This document shows, one piece after another, positions 35,738 through 46,100 of a DNA stretch of 64,000 nucleotides. The position numbers were made by a program, and so were the translations under genes. Within the stretch, counting starts at the first letter, position 1, and the number at the start of each line of letters is the position of its first letter. Origin of the DNA: Flavobacterium gawalongense (GTDB lineage: Bacteria > Bacteroidota > Bacteroidia > Flavobacteriales > Flavobacteriaceae); the NCBI RefSeq assembly GCF_007097265.1, contig NZ_VJZP01000012.1:1-64000 (forward strand), read 5' to 3'. The notes below the pieces were generated by a model that saw only the letters and a program-made list of their open reading frames with translations, was not told the DNA's origin and did no database searches.

Positions 35738-35744
35738 AAGTTAT

Positions 35745-36221
35745 ATGAAATCAAGAGTTTTATTTTCCTCATATGTAATAGATTTTTTAGATATTGATTT
35801 TAATTCAAATCTAATTGAAGAAATAATAAAAGATGAAACAGATGAAGTTTTACAGAATGTGAAAGATGAGAATTTGGAAGATTGGGAAGTAGTCTTTTTA
35901 TTCAGATTCAATAATACAGAAAGGATTTTAATCTCTAAAAATAGATTTGGTTCTGTTGCAAGTCAAAAGCAAAAAGAGATAATAATCCATATTCCAATTC
36001 CAATGAAAGACGTAGTTTCATGGGGAGTAAATAATGAACAACATGTATACAAAGATGCTACTCATTTAAATCATTTAATGAATAATTTCAATACATTAGA
36101 AGTTGATTTTAATGATTTTAATAATAGAACAGATTATATAATTGATAGTGCGAGAAGAGTAGTCAAATTTTGTTTTGAAAATGGATTTACTGTAAATGGT
36201 GTAAAAATATTGAAAAAATAA
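35745..36221 (+). CDS. Immunity candidate for RHS tip 4
   Basis: A 158-aa soluble, acidic protein without signal peptide or membrane segment, which suits neutralising a cytoplasmic nuclease. No family is recognised. It starts 7 bp after the toxin stop. The order tip then small gene matches the rest of the array. Confidence 0.6.
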   Translation: MKSRVLFSSYVIDFLDIDFNSNLIEEIIKDETDEVLQNVKDENLEDWEVVFLFRFNNTERILISKNRFGSVASQKQKEIIIHIPIPMKDVVSWGVNNEQHVYKDATHLNHLMNNFNTLEVDFNDFNNRTDYIIDSARRVVKFCFENGFTVNGVKILKK

Positions 36222-36695
36222 GATAGAAATTAAATAGGACCAAATAGAAAATTGTGTTAATTCTGTCTAGGAAAACCAATTTATACTCTATAAAAAATAA
36301 AACCTAATACTAGATACAATTCTGGTATTAGGTTTTTATAATTAATAAAAGAGTTAATAATTGTTCATCCTTGCAGAGATTGCTATTAAATTATATATAT
36401 TAAACTAGAAAAATAGTCATCTGAAAAATAATTTTATAAAAATTACAAAAAAGTGAATATATTTGTCAGAATATATTTAAAAAAATATAAATTTACAGAA
36501 CCAAAAAACAAATTCAGAAAAAACTCAGTTTAGTAATGGAGTCTTTTCTTGTCTTGAATGTAATTTAGAATGAATATATTCATCAGGAATAGCCTGAACA
36601 AATTACATCAAAAGATATCAGCCATACTTTATATCAAAAAACAATATCGATATTAGCAATACAATGATTTTTAATTAACAATAAACTTTAAAGAA
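36222..36695. other. Intergenic region
   Basis: I see no gene here. It contains the terminator of the tip-4 cassette (36300-36335) and a TATATTTG -7-type sequence at 36458-36465, about 230 bases before the next gene and without a clear -33 TTG. The remainder is AT-rich and unassigned. Confidence 0.5.
36300..36335 (+). terminator. Terminator of tip-4 cassette
   Basis: Perfect 11-bp arms AAACCTAATAC (36300-36310) and GTATTAGGTTT (36325-36335) with a 14-base loop, followed by T residues. Confidence 0.8.
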
Positions 36696-37355
36696 ATGAA
36701 CAGAATATTTTTGACAATAACATTATTTTTGAGTACTATCGTATCCCTTTACTCACAGTCCTTCGAAGGAACCATAACCTACAAGAATGAGTTGATAAAT
36801 CCGGATCCAGCGACAATTACACAAGAGACTTGGAACACCCAAACAATGACTTCACTTGGTGAAAGGGGTTATATTTTACTAAAATATTATTACAAAGGAA
36901 ATCATTATATGTCTGAATCAATAGTGGGAAATGAGGAAGGATATCAAATGTATGATCCAATAAGTAAATTAGTTTATGATTGGCAAAAAGGTTCCAGTCA
37001 AGCAACAGCAAGTAATACTACAATTTCTACAGAAGTGGTTTCAGGGATAGAATATTTAAATGATAAAGAGACTATTTTAGGAATAGAATGTAACATACTG
37101 GTTATTACCTCTAATGAAGGAACAATGAAACTATGGTATAATAAAGAATATCTAAAAATGGATGCTTTACTATATTCAGGACATAAAAGCGGCAATTTTG
37201 AATATATACTAAACGAAATTGGATGTTTACCTCTTAGAATTGAACAAAAAGGTAACATGACGCATGCAATACAAACTGCTATAGAAATTAAAGAGCAGAA
37301 ATTAGAAAATACTATATTTACATTGCCTACTTTTAGTAAAGTAATTAACTACTGA
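36696..37355 (+). CDS. GLPGLI-like secreted protein
   Basis: A 219-aa protein with a signal peptide (1-20, ending LYSQ) and a beta-rich domain. It starts FEGTITYKNE and has a central KETILGIECNILVI and KLWYNKEYLKMD, resembling the GLPGLI / DUF4412-type family of Bacteroidota envelope proteins of unknown function. It stands alone between the toxin array and the integrase. No link to the toxins is evident. Confidence 0.6.
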   Translation: MNRIFLTITLFLSTIVSLYSQSFEGTITYKNELINPDPATITQETWNTQTMTSLGERGYILLKYYYKGNHYMSESIVGNEEGYQMYDPISKLVYDWQKGSSQATASNTTISTEVVSGIEYLNDKETILGIECNILVITSNEGTMKLWYNKEYLKMDALLYSGHKSGNFEYILNEIGCLPLRIEQKGNMTHAIQTAIEIKEQKLENTIFTLPTFSKVINY

Positions 37356-37447
37356 GGTAACAACTTAAAATTTCGCAGACCAAGCAAATACATTTGCTGT
37401 TCAATAAAATGAAAATGCTTTCCGTGCCTATAAATCAATTTAAAAAT

Positions 37448-37480
37448 AGAAAACTACAATCAAATAAGTTGTAGTTTTCT
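37448..37480. terminator. Terminator between GLPGLI-like gene and integrase
   Basis: Arms AGAAAACTACAA (37448-37459) and TTGTAGTTTTCT (37469-37480) are perfectly paired. The site lies 4 bp beyond the end of the integrase gene and probably serves both convergent genes. Confidence 0.75.
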
Positions 37481-37484
37481 GTTA

Positions 37485-38531
37485 TTAATACGTTTCTAAT
37501 TTACTATATACTTTATCAATTTCTTCATCGATGTAAGCCTGTGCGTAATGTACATAGCGATTAAAAGAACTACTTGCATAACTATGCCCACTTATTTTTC
37601 GTACCAAGTGTTCTGGCATGCCCAAAATCAGCAAGGTAGTTACAGCGGTTCTTCTCATCATGTGAGAACTCATTTTATCACAAAAACGATTTTTAGAGTC
37701 GTCTGTCTTTTTTGTTATTTTGTGGGTTTTACCTTGTTTTTCGCGAGAAACTTCAACAGGAGCTGTAAATCCAGCCTGTTCGCCTATTTTTTTTAGGCTT
37801 TTATTAAAGAGAGTTAGGCTTGTTTGCCCAAAAACTGATACTTTGCTATTTTGGGATTGGTATCTTTGGTAAATAATCACTGCATAGGCAGGCAACTTAA
37901 TAAAACTAAAGGTTTTTGTCTTTTGAGATTTGAGTTTAAGATACCATTCGCCCTCCATCTTTTCGAAGTTTTTATTGGTTAATAAGAAAACATCTGAATA
38001 ACGTAATCCTGTGGTGCAACCAAAAACAAAAATATCTTTTATGCGTCTGAGTCCTGGGGTAAGCATTTGCTCAAATTCTTTGTCATGAATTAAAAATTTG
38101 AGTTGCTCAGGCGAAAGCACAAAAATTTCAACTTCTTCCTTTCTTACATAGAAAAAACGTTGAAAATCACCTGTGGATAAATCTTTGTCATTCTTTAAGT
38201 AATTAAAAAAGGCACGAATGATCTTTATATTAGAACCTACATAATTGTCATGACAGTCTTTTTTATATAAGTAATCAGTAAACTTTAGATAAAACTTTTT
38301 CCAGTAATTTTTCTCAGAAAGGAACTCTCGTTTGTTCAGTTTAGAAGCGTCGCAAATACGTAATTCAAACTTGGTGTCGTTTGAAAATCGCGTGAGGTTT
38401 GTCAAAAGATGATCGTAATTTTGTACGGACCCGGGTTTTATCCTTTCACCATTTTTCTTGACCCGTTTGCCTGTTACTGTTTCTTTTATAAACCGCTTGA
38501 ATAAAGGAATAATAAGACTTGTCTTTTTCAT
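37485..38531 (-). CDS. Bacteroidota tyrosine integrase
   Basis: About 348 aa from the Met at 38531 (MKKTSLIIPLFKRFIKE), which follows a good promoter; the frame stays open to 38636, but that part lacks family similarity. An N-terminal SAM-like core-binding domain precedes a catalytic domain with Arg in TTGLRYSDV, HMMRRT (His and Arg), GHSYASSS and the nucleophile-type Tyr in NRYVHY. It is unrelated in detail to the recombinase pair of the element. It is probably from a different mobile element, or a resident recombinase of the toxin region. Confidence 0.82.
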   Translation of the reverse strand: MKKTSLIIPLFKRFIKETVTGKRVKKNGERIKPGSVQNYDHLLTNLTRFSNDTKFELRICDASKLNKREFLSEKNYWKKFYLKFTDYLYKKDCHDNYVGSNIKIIRAFFNYLKNDKDLSTGDFQRFFYVRKEEVEIFVLSPEQLKFLIHDKEFEQMLTPGLRRIKDIFVFGCTTGLRYSDVFLLTNKNFEKMEGEWYLKLKSQKTKTFSFIKLPAYAVIIYQRYQSQNSKVSVFGQTSLTLFNKSLKKIGEQAGFTAPVEVSREKQGKTHKITKKTDDSKNRFCDKMSSHMMRRTAVTTLLILGMPEHLVRKISGHSYASSSFNRYVHYAQAYIDEEIDKVYSKLETY

Positions 38532-38546
38532 AGTAAGGTTTTGTAT

Positions 38547-38579
38547 CAAATGTACAATTTTATATGAAAGTTGAAACAA
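38547..38579 (-). promoter_or_regulatory. Integrase promoter
   Basis: On the minus strand, TACATTTG (38547-38554) matches the TAnnTTTG -7 box, with TTG (38577-38579) 22 bases upstream as -33. The box lies 16 bases before the chosen start codon. Confidence 0.55.
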
Positions 38580-38594
38580 GTTGAGCTTTAATGG

Positions 38595-38624
38595 AAAACT
38601 ACAACTTTTCAGGGTTGTAGTTTT
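38595..38624. repeat. Second AAAACTACAA hairpin upstream of integrase
   Basis: Arms AAAACTACAAC (38595-38605) and GTTGTAGTTTT (38614-38624). The AAAACTACAA core is also the arm of the hairpin at the other end of the integrase gene, so the gene is bracketed by two related hairpins. Confidence 0.5.
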
Positions 38625-38695
38625 AGTCTTTATCATAGAATGCGCAGCACATGCGACAAATTTATTCTTAATAGAACACTTGTGCTGAGCTGGGG

Positions 38696-39199
38696 TTAAC
38701 TCAATAAATGCTTAGAATCATAATTTGCTATAGTATTAGATAACTTTAAAGGTGAAATACCATTCATATTTTCAATGTTTTTATCAGCCCCATTAGAGAT
38801 TAAAATTTTAATAAAAAAGGGGTCGTCATTTCTATAATTCATAATAGCTTGACATAATGGAGTGTTTCCGTTCTTATCAATAGTATCAATAACTACTTTT
38901 AAAGAAATTAGTATCTCTGTAATTATCTTGTTTTTTGTAGCAATAGCTAAATGCAAAGCACTCCTATTTGGTGATTTTGATTGGACGGCGTTTAAATCAA
39001 ATCCTCTTTTAACTAACTCATCTATAAAAATTTTCGGACTGAAATTAGATGAATTCTGACTGGTTGAAAGAATATAGTTGTGCAAAATATTATCACCATT
39101 TCTATCAAAAGAATTCACATCAAAACCCTCCAGAATACTTGGTAAATCATTATCGTTACCTTCCACCATTAACAATTTTATATCTTGAACACTTTTCAT
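38696..39199 (-). CDS. Ankyrin-repeat immunity candidate
   Basis: A 167-aa soluble protein with about four ankyrin-type units (SALHLAIATKNKIITEILIS, NGNTPLCQAIMNYRNDDPFF, KILISNGADKNIENMNGISP). It lies 32 bp after the GH-E-type toxin fragment on the same strand. Ankyrin proteins are a known immunity class for nuclease-type toxins. It may have outlived its truncated toxin. Confidence 0.65.
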   Translation of the reverse strand: MKSVQDIKLLMVEGNDNDLPSILEGFDVNSFDRNGDNILHNYILSTSQNSSNFSPKIFIDELVKRGFDLNAVQSKSPNRSALHLAIATKNKIITEILISLKVVIDTIDKNGNTPLCQAIMNYRNDDPFFIKILISNGADKNIENMNGISPLKLSNTIANYDSKHLLS

Positions 39200-39231
39200 T
39201 TTTTTTATTAATTTAATGTATTTAAATTGCT

Positions 39232-39696
39232 TTATAACCCTTTAGTCTTTGCTCCATGACTACTATTACTAGATCCAGACTCATAGCCTAGATTACTTAT
39301 ATCATTATAATCTTTAATAACTTGATCTCTGGTTTTAAGCCAGTTTTCAGGATTTTCCTGATATTGCCTCCATGTTACATTTTGATGACCAATATGCTTT
39401 TTACCTGTTATAGGTTTTAATGTTTTTGCATCAATAAAATTACCATTCGCATCTTTTGGCGTATTTGCATCTAGATGATCTATCGTTGATTTCCACCATT
39501 TAGGCCTTGTTTGTAAATTTTTAGGCAAACTCTCAACTCTTGTTAACTTTAGACTAGCTTCAGTAGCTTCTAATGATGGCCTTGCTATTTTTAAGCTATT
39601 TTTAGCTAAACTTTTAACAGCAAATTTACTTAATCCTTTTACAAGATAGTAACCATCGAAGATAAAGCCCTTATTGAGCAAGTTAAACTTATTCAA
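39232..39696 (-). pseudogene. Truncated RHS-type toxin, GH-E-like nuclease domain
   Basis: A 154-aa frame without RHS core, signal peptide or plausible promoter. The C-terminal half is nuclease-like: RPKWWKSTIDHLDANTPKDA, then KKHIGHQNVTWRQYQENPEN, resembling the GH-E branch of HNH/endonuclease-VII toxins, though the motif here reads GHQ instead of GHE. The first ~20 residues lie antisense to the remnant of a regulator gene, so this frame's start is an accident of a rearrangement. It is best read as the toxin end of a former rhs gene. Confidence 0.6.
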
Positions 39697-39801
39697 GAAC
39701 TTGAACCCGATGAAAAAAATATGGTCTTTAAAATGGTTGACACTTTCTTAACGCAAAAGAAATTCAAAGACTTCTTTAAGAAAAATGTAGCAACACTTTA
39801 A
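39634..39801 (+). pseudogene. C-terminal remnant of an XRE-family regulator
   Basis: Following an in-frame stop, this frame encodes KIVTIEDKALIEQVKLIQEL, then EPDEKNMVFKMVDTFLT and KKFKDFFKKNVATL, the typical C-terminal part of Bacteroidota XRE regulators. The helix-turn-helix part is absent. Together with the downstream hairpin it is debris of a lost mobile segment. Confidence 0.6.
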
Positions 39802-39806
39802 AAAAC

Positions 39807-39834
39807 AAAAGCAACCCATTTACGGGTTGCTTTT
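39807..39834. terminator. Hairpin terminator
   Basis: Arms AAAAGCAACCC (39807-39817) and GGGTTGCTTTT (39824-39834), with T residues after. It lies between the regulator remnant (plus) and the rhs immunity gene (minus). Confidence 0.78.
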
Positions 39835-39870
39835 TTGTTTGATTATGTTTGTGGCACAAGCGGTTTTAAA

Positions 39871-40113
39871 TTACCTCCGAAGATTCAAACCTTCTTTTTT
39901 GCATCCATTAACATATTCAGTAATATCATTAAATAAAATATCGTATGCTTCCTTATTATTGGTTTCTAGATTTATCAAATATTTCCCAACATTAAAAGTT
40001 ATTTCACCTCCTGTAGAACCTGACGAAATACATAAATCAACATCATTTACCACATTAGGAAACTCTTTTCCAATCTTTTTTTCTACTATGTCCAACATTT
40101 TTAAATAATCCAT
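39871..40113 (-). CDS. Immunity candidate for the full-length RHS toxin
   Basis: An 80-aa soluble protein without signal peptide, starting 2 bp after the stop of the giant rhs gene. Position and size are those of an RHS immunity gene. No family is recognised. Confidence 0.65.
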   Translation of the reverse strand: MDYLKMLDIVEKKIGKEFPNVVNDVDLCISSGSTGGEITFNVGKYLINLETNNKEAYDILFNDITEYVNGCKKEGLNLRR

Positions 40114-40115
40114 AA

Positions 40116-43100
40116 CTAATTTTTTATTGGTGTAATTAAATTATTTGTTGTACCACCGGGTTCAACAACTACCTCTATCCCTTTTCCATTATTTGCACTT
40201 CCTGGTGCAGATCCAGCTTCTCTAGTAATAAATTTCGCATCTTGTTTAAGTGTTGCAGTTTCAATAAAATTAGCGTTTTTAACATTTTTTAAAGGCACAT
40301 TATATTTTTCAGCATATTTGACAGGGTCTAATAATGGATTTTCTAAACTCCAAAATTGCGCTTCTGCACCTTGTTTAGAAACACCTTCTGTACCAACTCT
40401 ATAAAGTGTCGCTCCTTCTTGAGCTTTTAATGATCCTAACAACGCTTCTTTACTACTTGATTGTACGGCAGCTTCATAACCTGTTTCTATAGCAGATAGG
40501 ACTAGTTTAGATTTTTTAAAAGCTTGGTAAACTTTAGCAGCTTTTGCAAAAGCCATTTCTGGAAGTATAACCATTGGAGCTTCTTGAAATCCATCAATTA
40601 CGCCTCTTGAAATAGCTAGACCTGGATTTACACCTCGATATTTATTTACTTGGTCTTCTAAATTATCAGACCTTATTTCTGCTTGAGGTCTTGCCACTTT
40701 AGGTAATCTCGCAGTAAATTGTAAATAACGATTGTTTGCTGCTTGCTCACTGGTGTATGCTCCAACATAAGGTCCAACTTTTTTTACAGTACTTCCCCCA
40801 TCAGCAACCCAAACATCTTCAAGACCTTCGAATTCAATACTTGCAATAACTTTATTTCCACTAAACGAGTATGGTGTATAATGTGGATATTCTTTAAATA
40901 ATGGATCAATGGCAAAAAACCTTCCAACCCTCGGGTCGTGCATCCTAAAAGTATAATTCAAAGAGTTCCCTTCGCCTTTCAACTCGTTGTCCATCTCCTG
41001 CCCCTGGAACCCATATCGATATGCTCCTGAGTTCCCATGTCTATTGGGAATTAGCATACCAAAAGGGTAATAGTCACTAAAACTAAGAACGTCTGGATTG
41101 AATTGAGTTACTATTTTAGAATTATCGGCAATTTTTTTATCACTAATAACCACTAATACGTTCCCTAGATGATTGCTCAATTCAAAGCGTTTGTCACCTA
41201 CCAAATTTACATAATTTTTATTAAACATTGCTTTGGTAGCAGGATAAATTATACTGGCAGGGTCTAGATAATTAACAATTCCATTATTGTCATCATCTAA
41301 AATGTAGGCTGTTCCAGCGGGCGGATTAGGGTATCCCATACCTCCTTCGGTAGTTTCCCATGTGGCATAACCATCTCCGTCATCATCAACGTCTAAATAA
41401 TCAGGCAGGGTATTAATAATCAAATTGGGGTTATTAACGTTGGTATCTGAATTACTATTTAAAGCATCTGTGGGATTGTGATCATTATTAGGGTCGGCAT
41501 TTTCATATTTTGTTACTATACCGTCACCGTCATCATCCGGGTCTAAATGATTTGCTATTCCATCACTGTCTGTGTCATGGGCAAAACCATTTGAGTCTAT
41601 TTCATACAAGTCATATATACCATCACCATCGCTATCAGCCAGACAAGGACCTAATTGTCTGTTTGCACTTGGACTAACCTGCATGCTAGTTTGTTGGCTT
41701 TCTTCTTGAGGATTACTATTTGTCTCATCATTAAAACTAAAACGATGGGATATGTCATTATTGTAATTTAGACTTTTTATTTTATAATTGTAATAACACA
41801 TATCCATAGGCAAGGTATTCCCTTGCATACTGCCCAAGGTTGCTTGTCCCTGAGCTGTTATGGCAGGCATTGCAGTGGCAGCAACTTCATTTTGCCACAT
41901 CAAGGCTTTTTGTGTACCTGCACCGTTTACATATAAATAATCATAATTCAAATGCCCTTGATGGTTGTAATTAAGGGTGATTCCTTTTTGGGCATTTAGC
42001 ACTGAGGTAAGTCCGCCTGCGATAGTCGTTTCTCGTTTTATGATTTCATTTGTAATAGTGTTTTGTCTGTACTGAGTTAGATGTGCCTGAGGTGTATAAC
42101 CTTCATTGCTTTTTATCATACTTAAATTTAACTCATTGGCTACATTATAAGTAATGCTGCCTTGACGACTAAGACTTATTTGGGATATTATATTCCCTGG
42201 TTTGCCTAAATCTAAAAATATTGAAGCCACATTAGAAGATACAGAAGCGTATAGTAAACGAGTTCCTATTTTGTAATTCATAAGACCATTGTTTCTTTCT
42301 AAAGAGCAAACTATACCTGCAGTAGCAGTTGAATATGGTCCATAAAGTTGAGAACCATATTCGAGATAAATTTTATTGTTTAAAATTACAAAGCCATATT
42401 GTTTCCCATCGATAATAAAGCCAATTTTATTGTTATTTTCTTTGGTAAAATCTGTTAATTTAAAACTTAGACTACCGTTCTTTCCTAATTCAAGAGTCTC
42501 AGAAAGTGGAATTCTCAAAGAGGCATCATCACTGGTTGTTGTACAAACGTTCTCTCTACTTAAACTTATTGTTTCAGGATTGGGTGACACTGCTGGATTA
42601 GTAACAGCGGTCACACATTCCGGCAGCGGTTGTTCACTGCTTAAAATGGGTACAGGGATGAAATTATCACTTGAAGATATGTATTTCCCCATATAGGCAA
42701 AACTGCCTATATGATAGGTTCCATTAGCAGGATTATCCAGTACTTTAACTAGGGTTTCCATTTCGATGGTATCATCATCTAAGACAATATTTTCTGAGGG
42801 TTGTATTTCCCATTGTGCACTGGTATTATTATTTAATCTAAGGGCATAATCTTTAACAATATTCACAGCCGTTTTAGGTAACATAGTAGTATGTACCCAT
42901 TTGTTTTCATTGTTAGTACATGTGGTACAAGCCATAGCAACATCTTGTATATCCTCTGTAGGTGCTACACCTGGAGTTTGTACTTTAAGATTATAAACAA
43001 TCTGATTTTTTTCTTCTAATCCCAATCGACTGCTGCCAAATAAATGATGCTCTTTTATTCGCATTACAGCCGTCTTTTTATTCCCTGAATTGCTTTCGCT

Positions 43101-46100
43101 TAATTGATAGACACCCAAAACATTGCCTTGCGCATCACGACTGTAGTAGGTTGTTTCTTTACTTGTACTGTTATTTTTAATATCAGTGTTTATTTTTGCA
43201 ATTCTATTCCCTAAACCATCGTACTCAAAGGTAATTGTATTAGTGATGTTTTGCACAATAGCTTTACTTGGATTATTCAAATTACTAAAACTTCCTTTGT
43301 TGATTTTTTTTATTTTACCGTCAACACGCCATTCTATCGTTAGTTCTTCTTTTTTATCCATTATTAACTGCCCTATTTTATCGTATAGGTAGTTGTGTGA
43401 GCGATCATTATCGTTAGTATAAGATGCCGTAAGATCCTGATTCTTTAAATCAACATTAAATCCGCTATCAGTTATTTCATCATGTACTAAGGCCAATTGA
43501 TTTGTTTTACTGATATAATTGTAGTTTAATTGGTCCATTGATTTTACCACTCCTGTATTATCAGGAGCCGTACGATTTAAGGTTTTTATATTTCCATTAC
43601 GATCATAAGTATATGAAGTTTGATAACTATTAGTGTAGGCTGAAGTTATTTGATTAATAGCTTTACTGGTCATCCCTTGTATGCGGTTGAGCTGATCGTA
43701 ACTGTAATTGTTTTTTTGTACGGCTATAGGTTCGTTTTTAAAATTTCGAATAGCGGTTGTCATTTGTTTAATGTTACCATTATACAAGTTTTTTTCGTTA
43801 CCACCATTTGTGTCACGACTATATTGTAAAGGTTTAAAAGTTGCACTGCCATTATCATTTGCAATTGCCTTGTAATCTCCATCGTAATAGCTTAAACTGT
43901 ATCCAAAAGTATCGGCTACTTGAAATGGTGCCCCCACAACGCCATCCTTACCTATATCATTGTTAGGTTGTGTTAAGTTTTCACTGTTTACCGCTTTTAA
44001 CCATCCTTGTAGTGTATAAGCGTAATCAATTCCTTGTATGTTATCGTTTCCTAATTCTGTTCTGGCTAACGGACCGTGAGGATAATAGTTGTATTTAGCA
44101 TCTGTTTCCCAGATTTCACCATCGCTTGAGGTTTCTAAGTTTACTATTCGGTTATCAGCATCATAGCTGTAACGGTGTATAAATTGGTCATCTTTTTTAG
44201 GTTGAAAAGTAACACGGTTTACATTACCACTAATTAAATCATATTCATATACCACTCTTTTTAAGTAGGCTTCACAGTCATTTTGTTGATTTAATTCTAA
44301 TTTACCTTCTGTACAGCCTAAAGATTTCAAATAGGCATTATAGGTTACTTGTTCTTTTACGTTACCATGTACATCGTAGTTATACAAAATAGCATTATTG
44401 AAAGCTTGGTTTCCATTTTCATGGTAAAATATTCCAGTTACCCGGTTGCGATTGTGTTTAACTGAAGAAGCAGATTTGAATAAACTTGAAGCTTTACCCG
44501 TACCTAATTCAGGATCGATATCATAAACAGTACGTGTTACTTCGCTTGTCGCTAACGAACTTTCAAACTTATTCATTATTTGTCCAGAATTGATTAATCT
44601 TCCAGTACTATTAATGCTATAATTTGGACTATTTGGATTTACTTCTCCTGCTTCTATAATACGACCTAAATCATCATATTTAGTATAACTAAATCGGTTA
44701 TTAATTAATTGTTTGGCATTTTGCGATGCTATGATTCTGCCTAAATCATCATAAGCAAACTTAGTTTCGCCACCATCTGGTGTTTTTTGCCACACCAGTT
44801 GGTTTAATGTGTTGTAGCGATATTCCGTTTTATACTCATGATTAGGTAAGGTTTTATTCTCGTTTAATGTAGTATTATTTACTCTATTTTTGTTTACTAA
44901 ATCATTTACGGTATTTCCCCCTACAACTTCTTCTAAGTCAAGACGTCGTACTCCTTCAGGAGGAACGGTTTTAATTAAATTTCCAGCTTGATCATAATAA
45001 TACAAAGTATATTGGTATTCTTTGTCAGTATAAGTCAGAGAAAAATTTTCAACTACTTTGTCAGTGGCTGCTTTCAAATAATCTCTTACAAAGTTTTCTT
45101 GTAATTCTAATATATAAGCGTTGTATGCTTCTTGTTGGTATATCTCGGCATTCAATTTAGAAATAATTTCACATGGATCTCCCGTTGCAATAACTGAAGA
45201 AGATTCAACTGGTTGAGTAGTAATTGATGAACCACAGGTACCTTCACTAGTTACATAATCTTCATTAACAAACTTATTCCAAAACTTTCTGTCCGATTGT
45301 GTAACATTAAAACTGCTTTGGTTGTAAGCTACATACAAATCTATAGCTTCTTTAATTTTTTCATATCCATAATTTAATTTAGTGTTGCCAAATTCTCCCA
45401 AAGTGATGTAATTAAGGTCATCAACTTGGGTTACATTTAATTGCTCTATATAATACTTATAAGAATCGATTAAATATTGATAATTGTTATTGCAAAACTG
45501 ATTACGATCAGCTGCATAATCATTTATTTTTTCTTTATTAATAATCCGTAGCGAATTTCCATTTGAATCATAATTCATAAAACTCAGGTAATCTTGATAA
45601 GCCTCATCACAGGCTATTGGTCTTACAGTCTGAGGGACGCATAATTCACATTCTGATTTTTCTCCACTATCTGCAAATACATAAATTTGATCTAAAACAT
45701 TTTGGGAATTTTCAGAATTATGATCACTATCTATTTGCATCACTGCTCCAAAGTACCCGTAACCTTCTCCTAAATATGTTAACTCATTATTAAATCTAAA
45801 TCCTAATCCAAAATCAAGATCTAATGCGTTATCTAAATTAAAGGTTTGTACATCTGTCCAAAATATTTCTTTATCAGAATCTAAAATTAACTTCTTATCA
45901 ATATTTGAATATTGCCCATTATTTATAAATGGAGTTATACTGGCTCCAGCGATAACGGGAGTAGATGTACCAAACACTAACGATTTGAAATCTATAGCAT
46001 TATCTATTTTATAATTAAAATCATTTACATCAAATGAAGCAGGATAATAATTATTCCATGAAAAAACATTATAAGCTGGGTAATGTTCATAATCGTAATA

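Noticed and set aside
15235-36221. Orphan RHS tips as independent complete toxins.
   Set aside because: They have no signal peptide, shell or promoter-proximal start of their own; each begins inside the core, so they are treated as stored tips.
37485-38636. Longer integrase start at 38636.
   Set aside because: The extra 35 residues run through the promoter and a hairpin; the Met at 38531 fits the family and the TAnnTTTG box.
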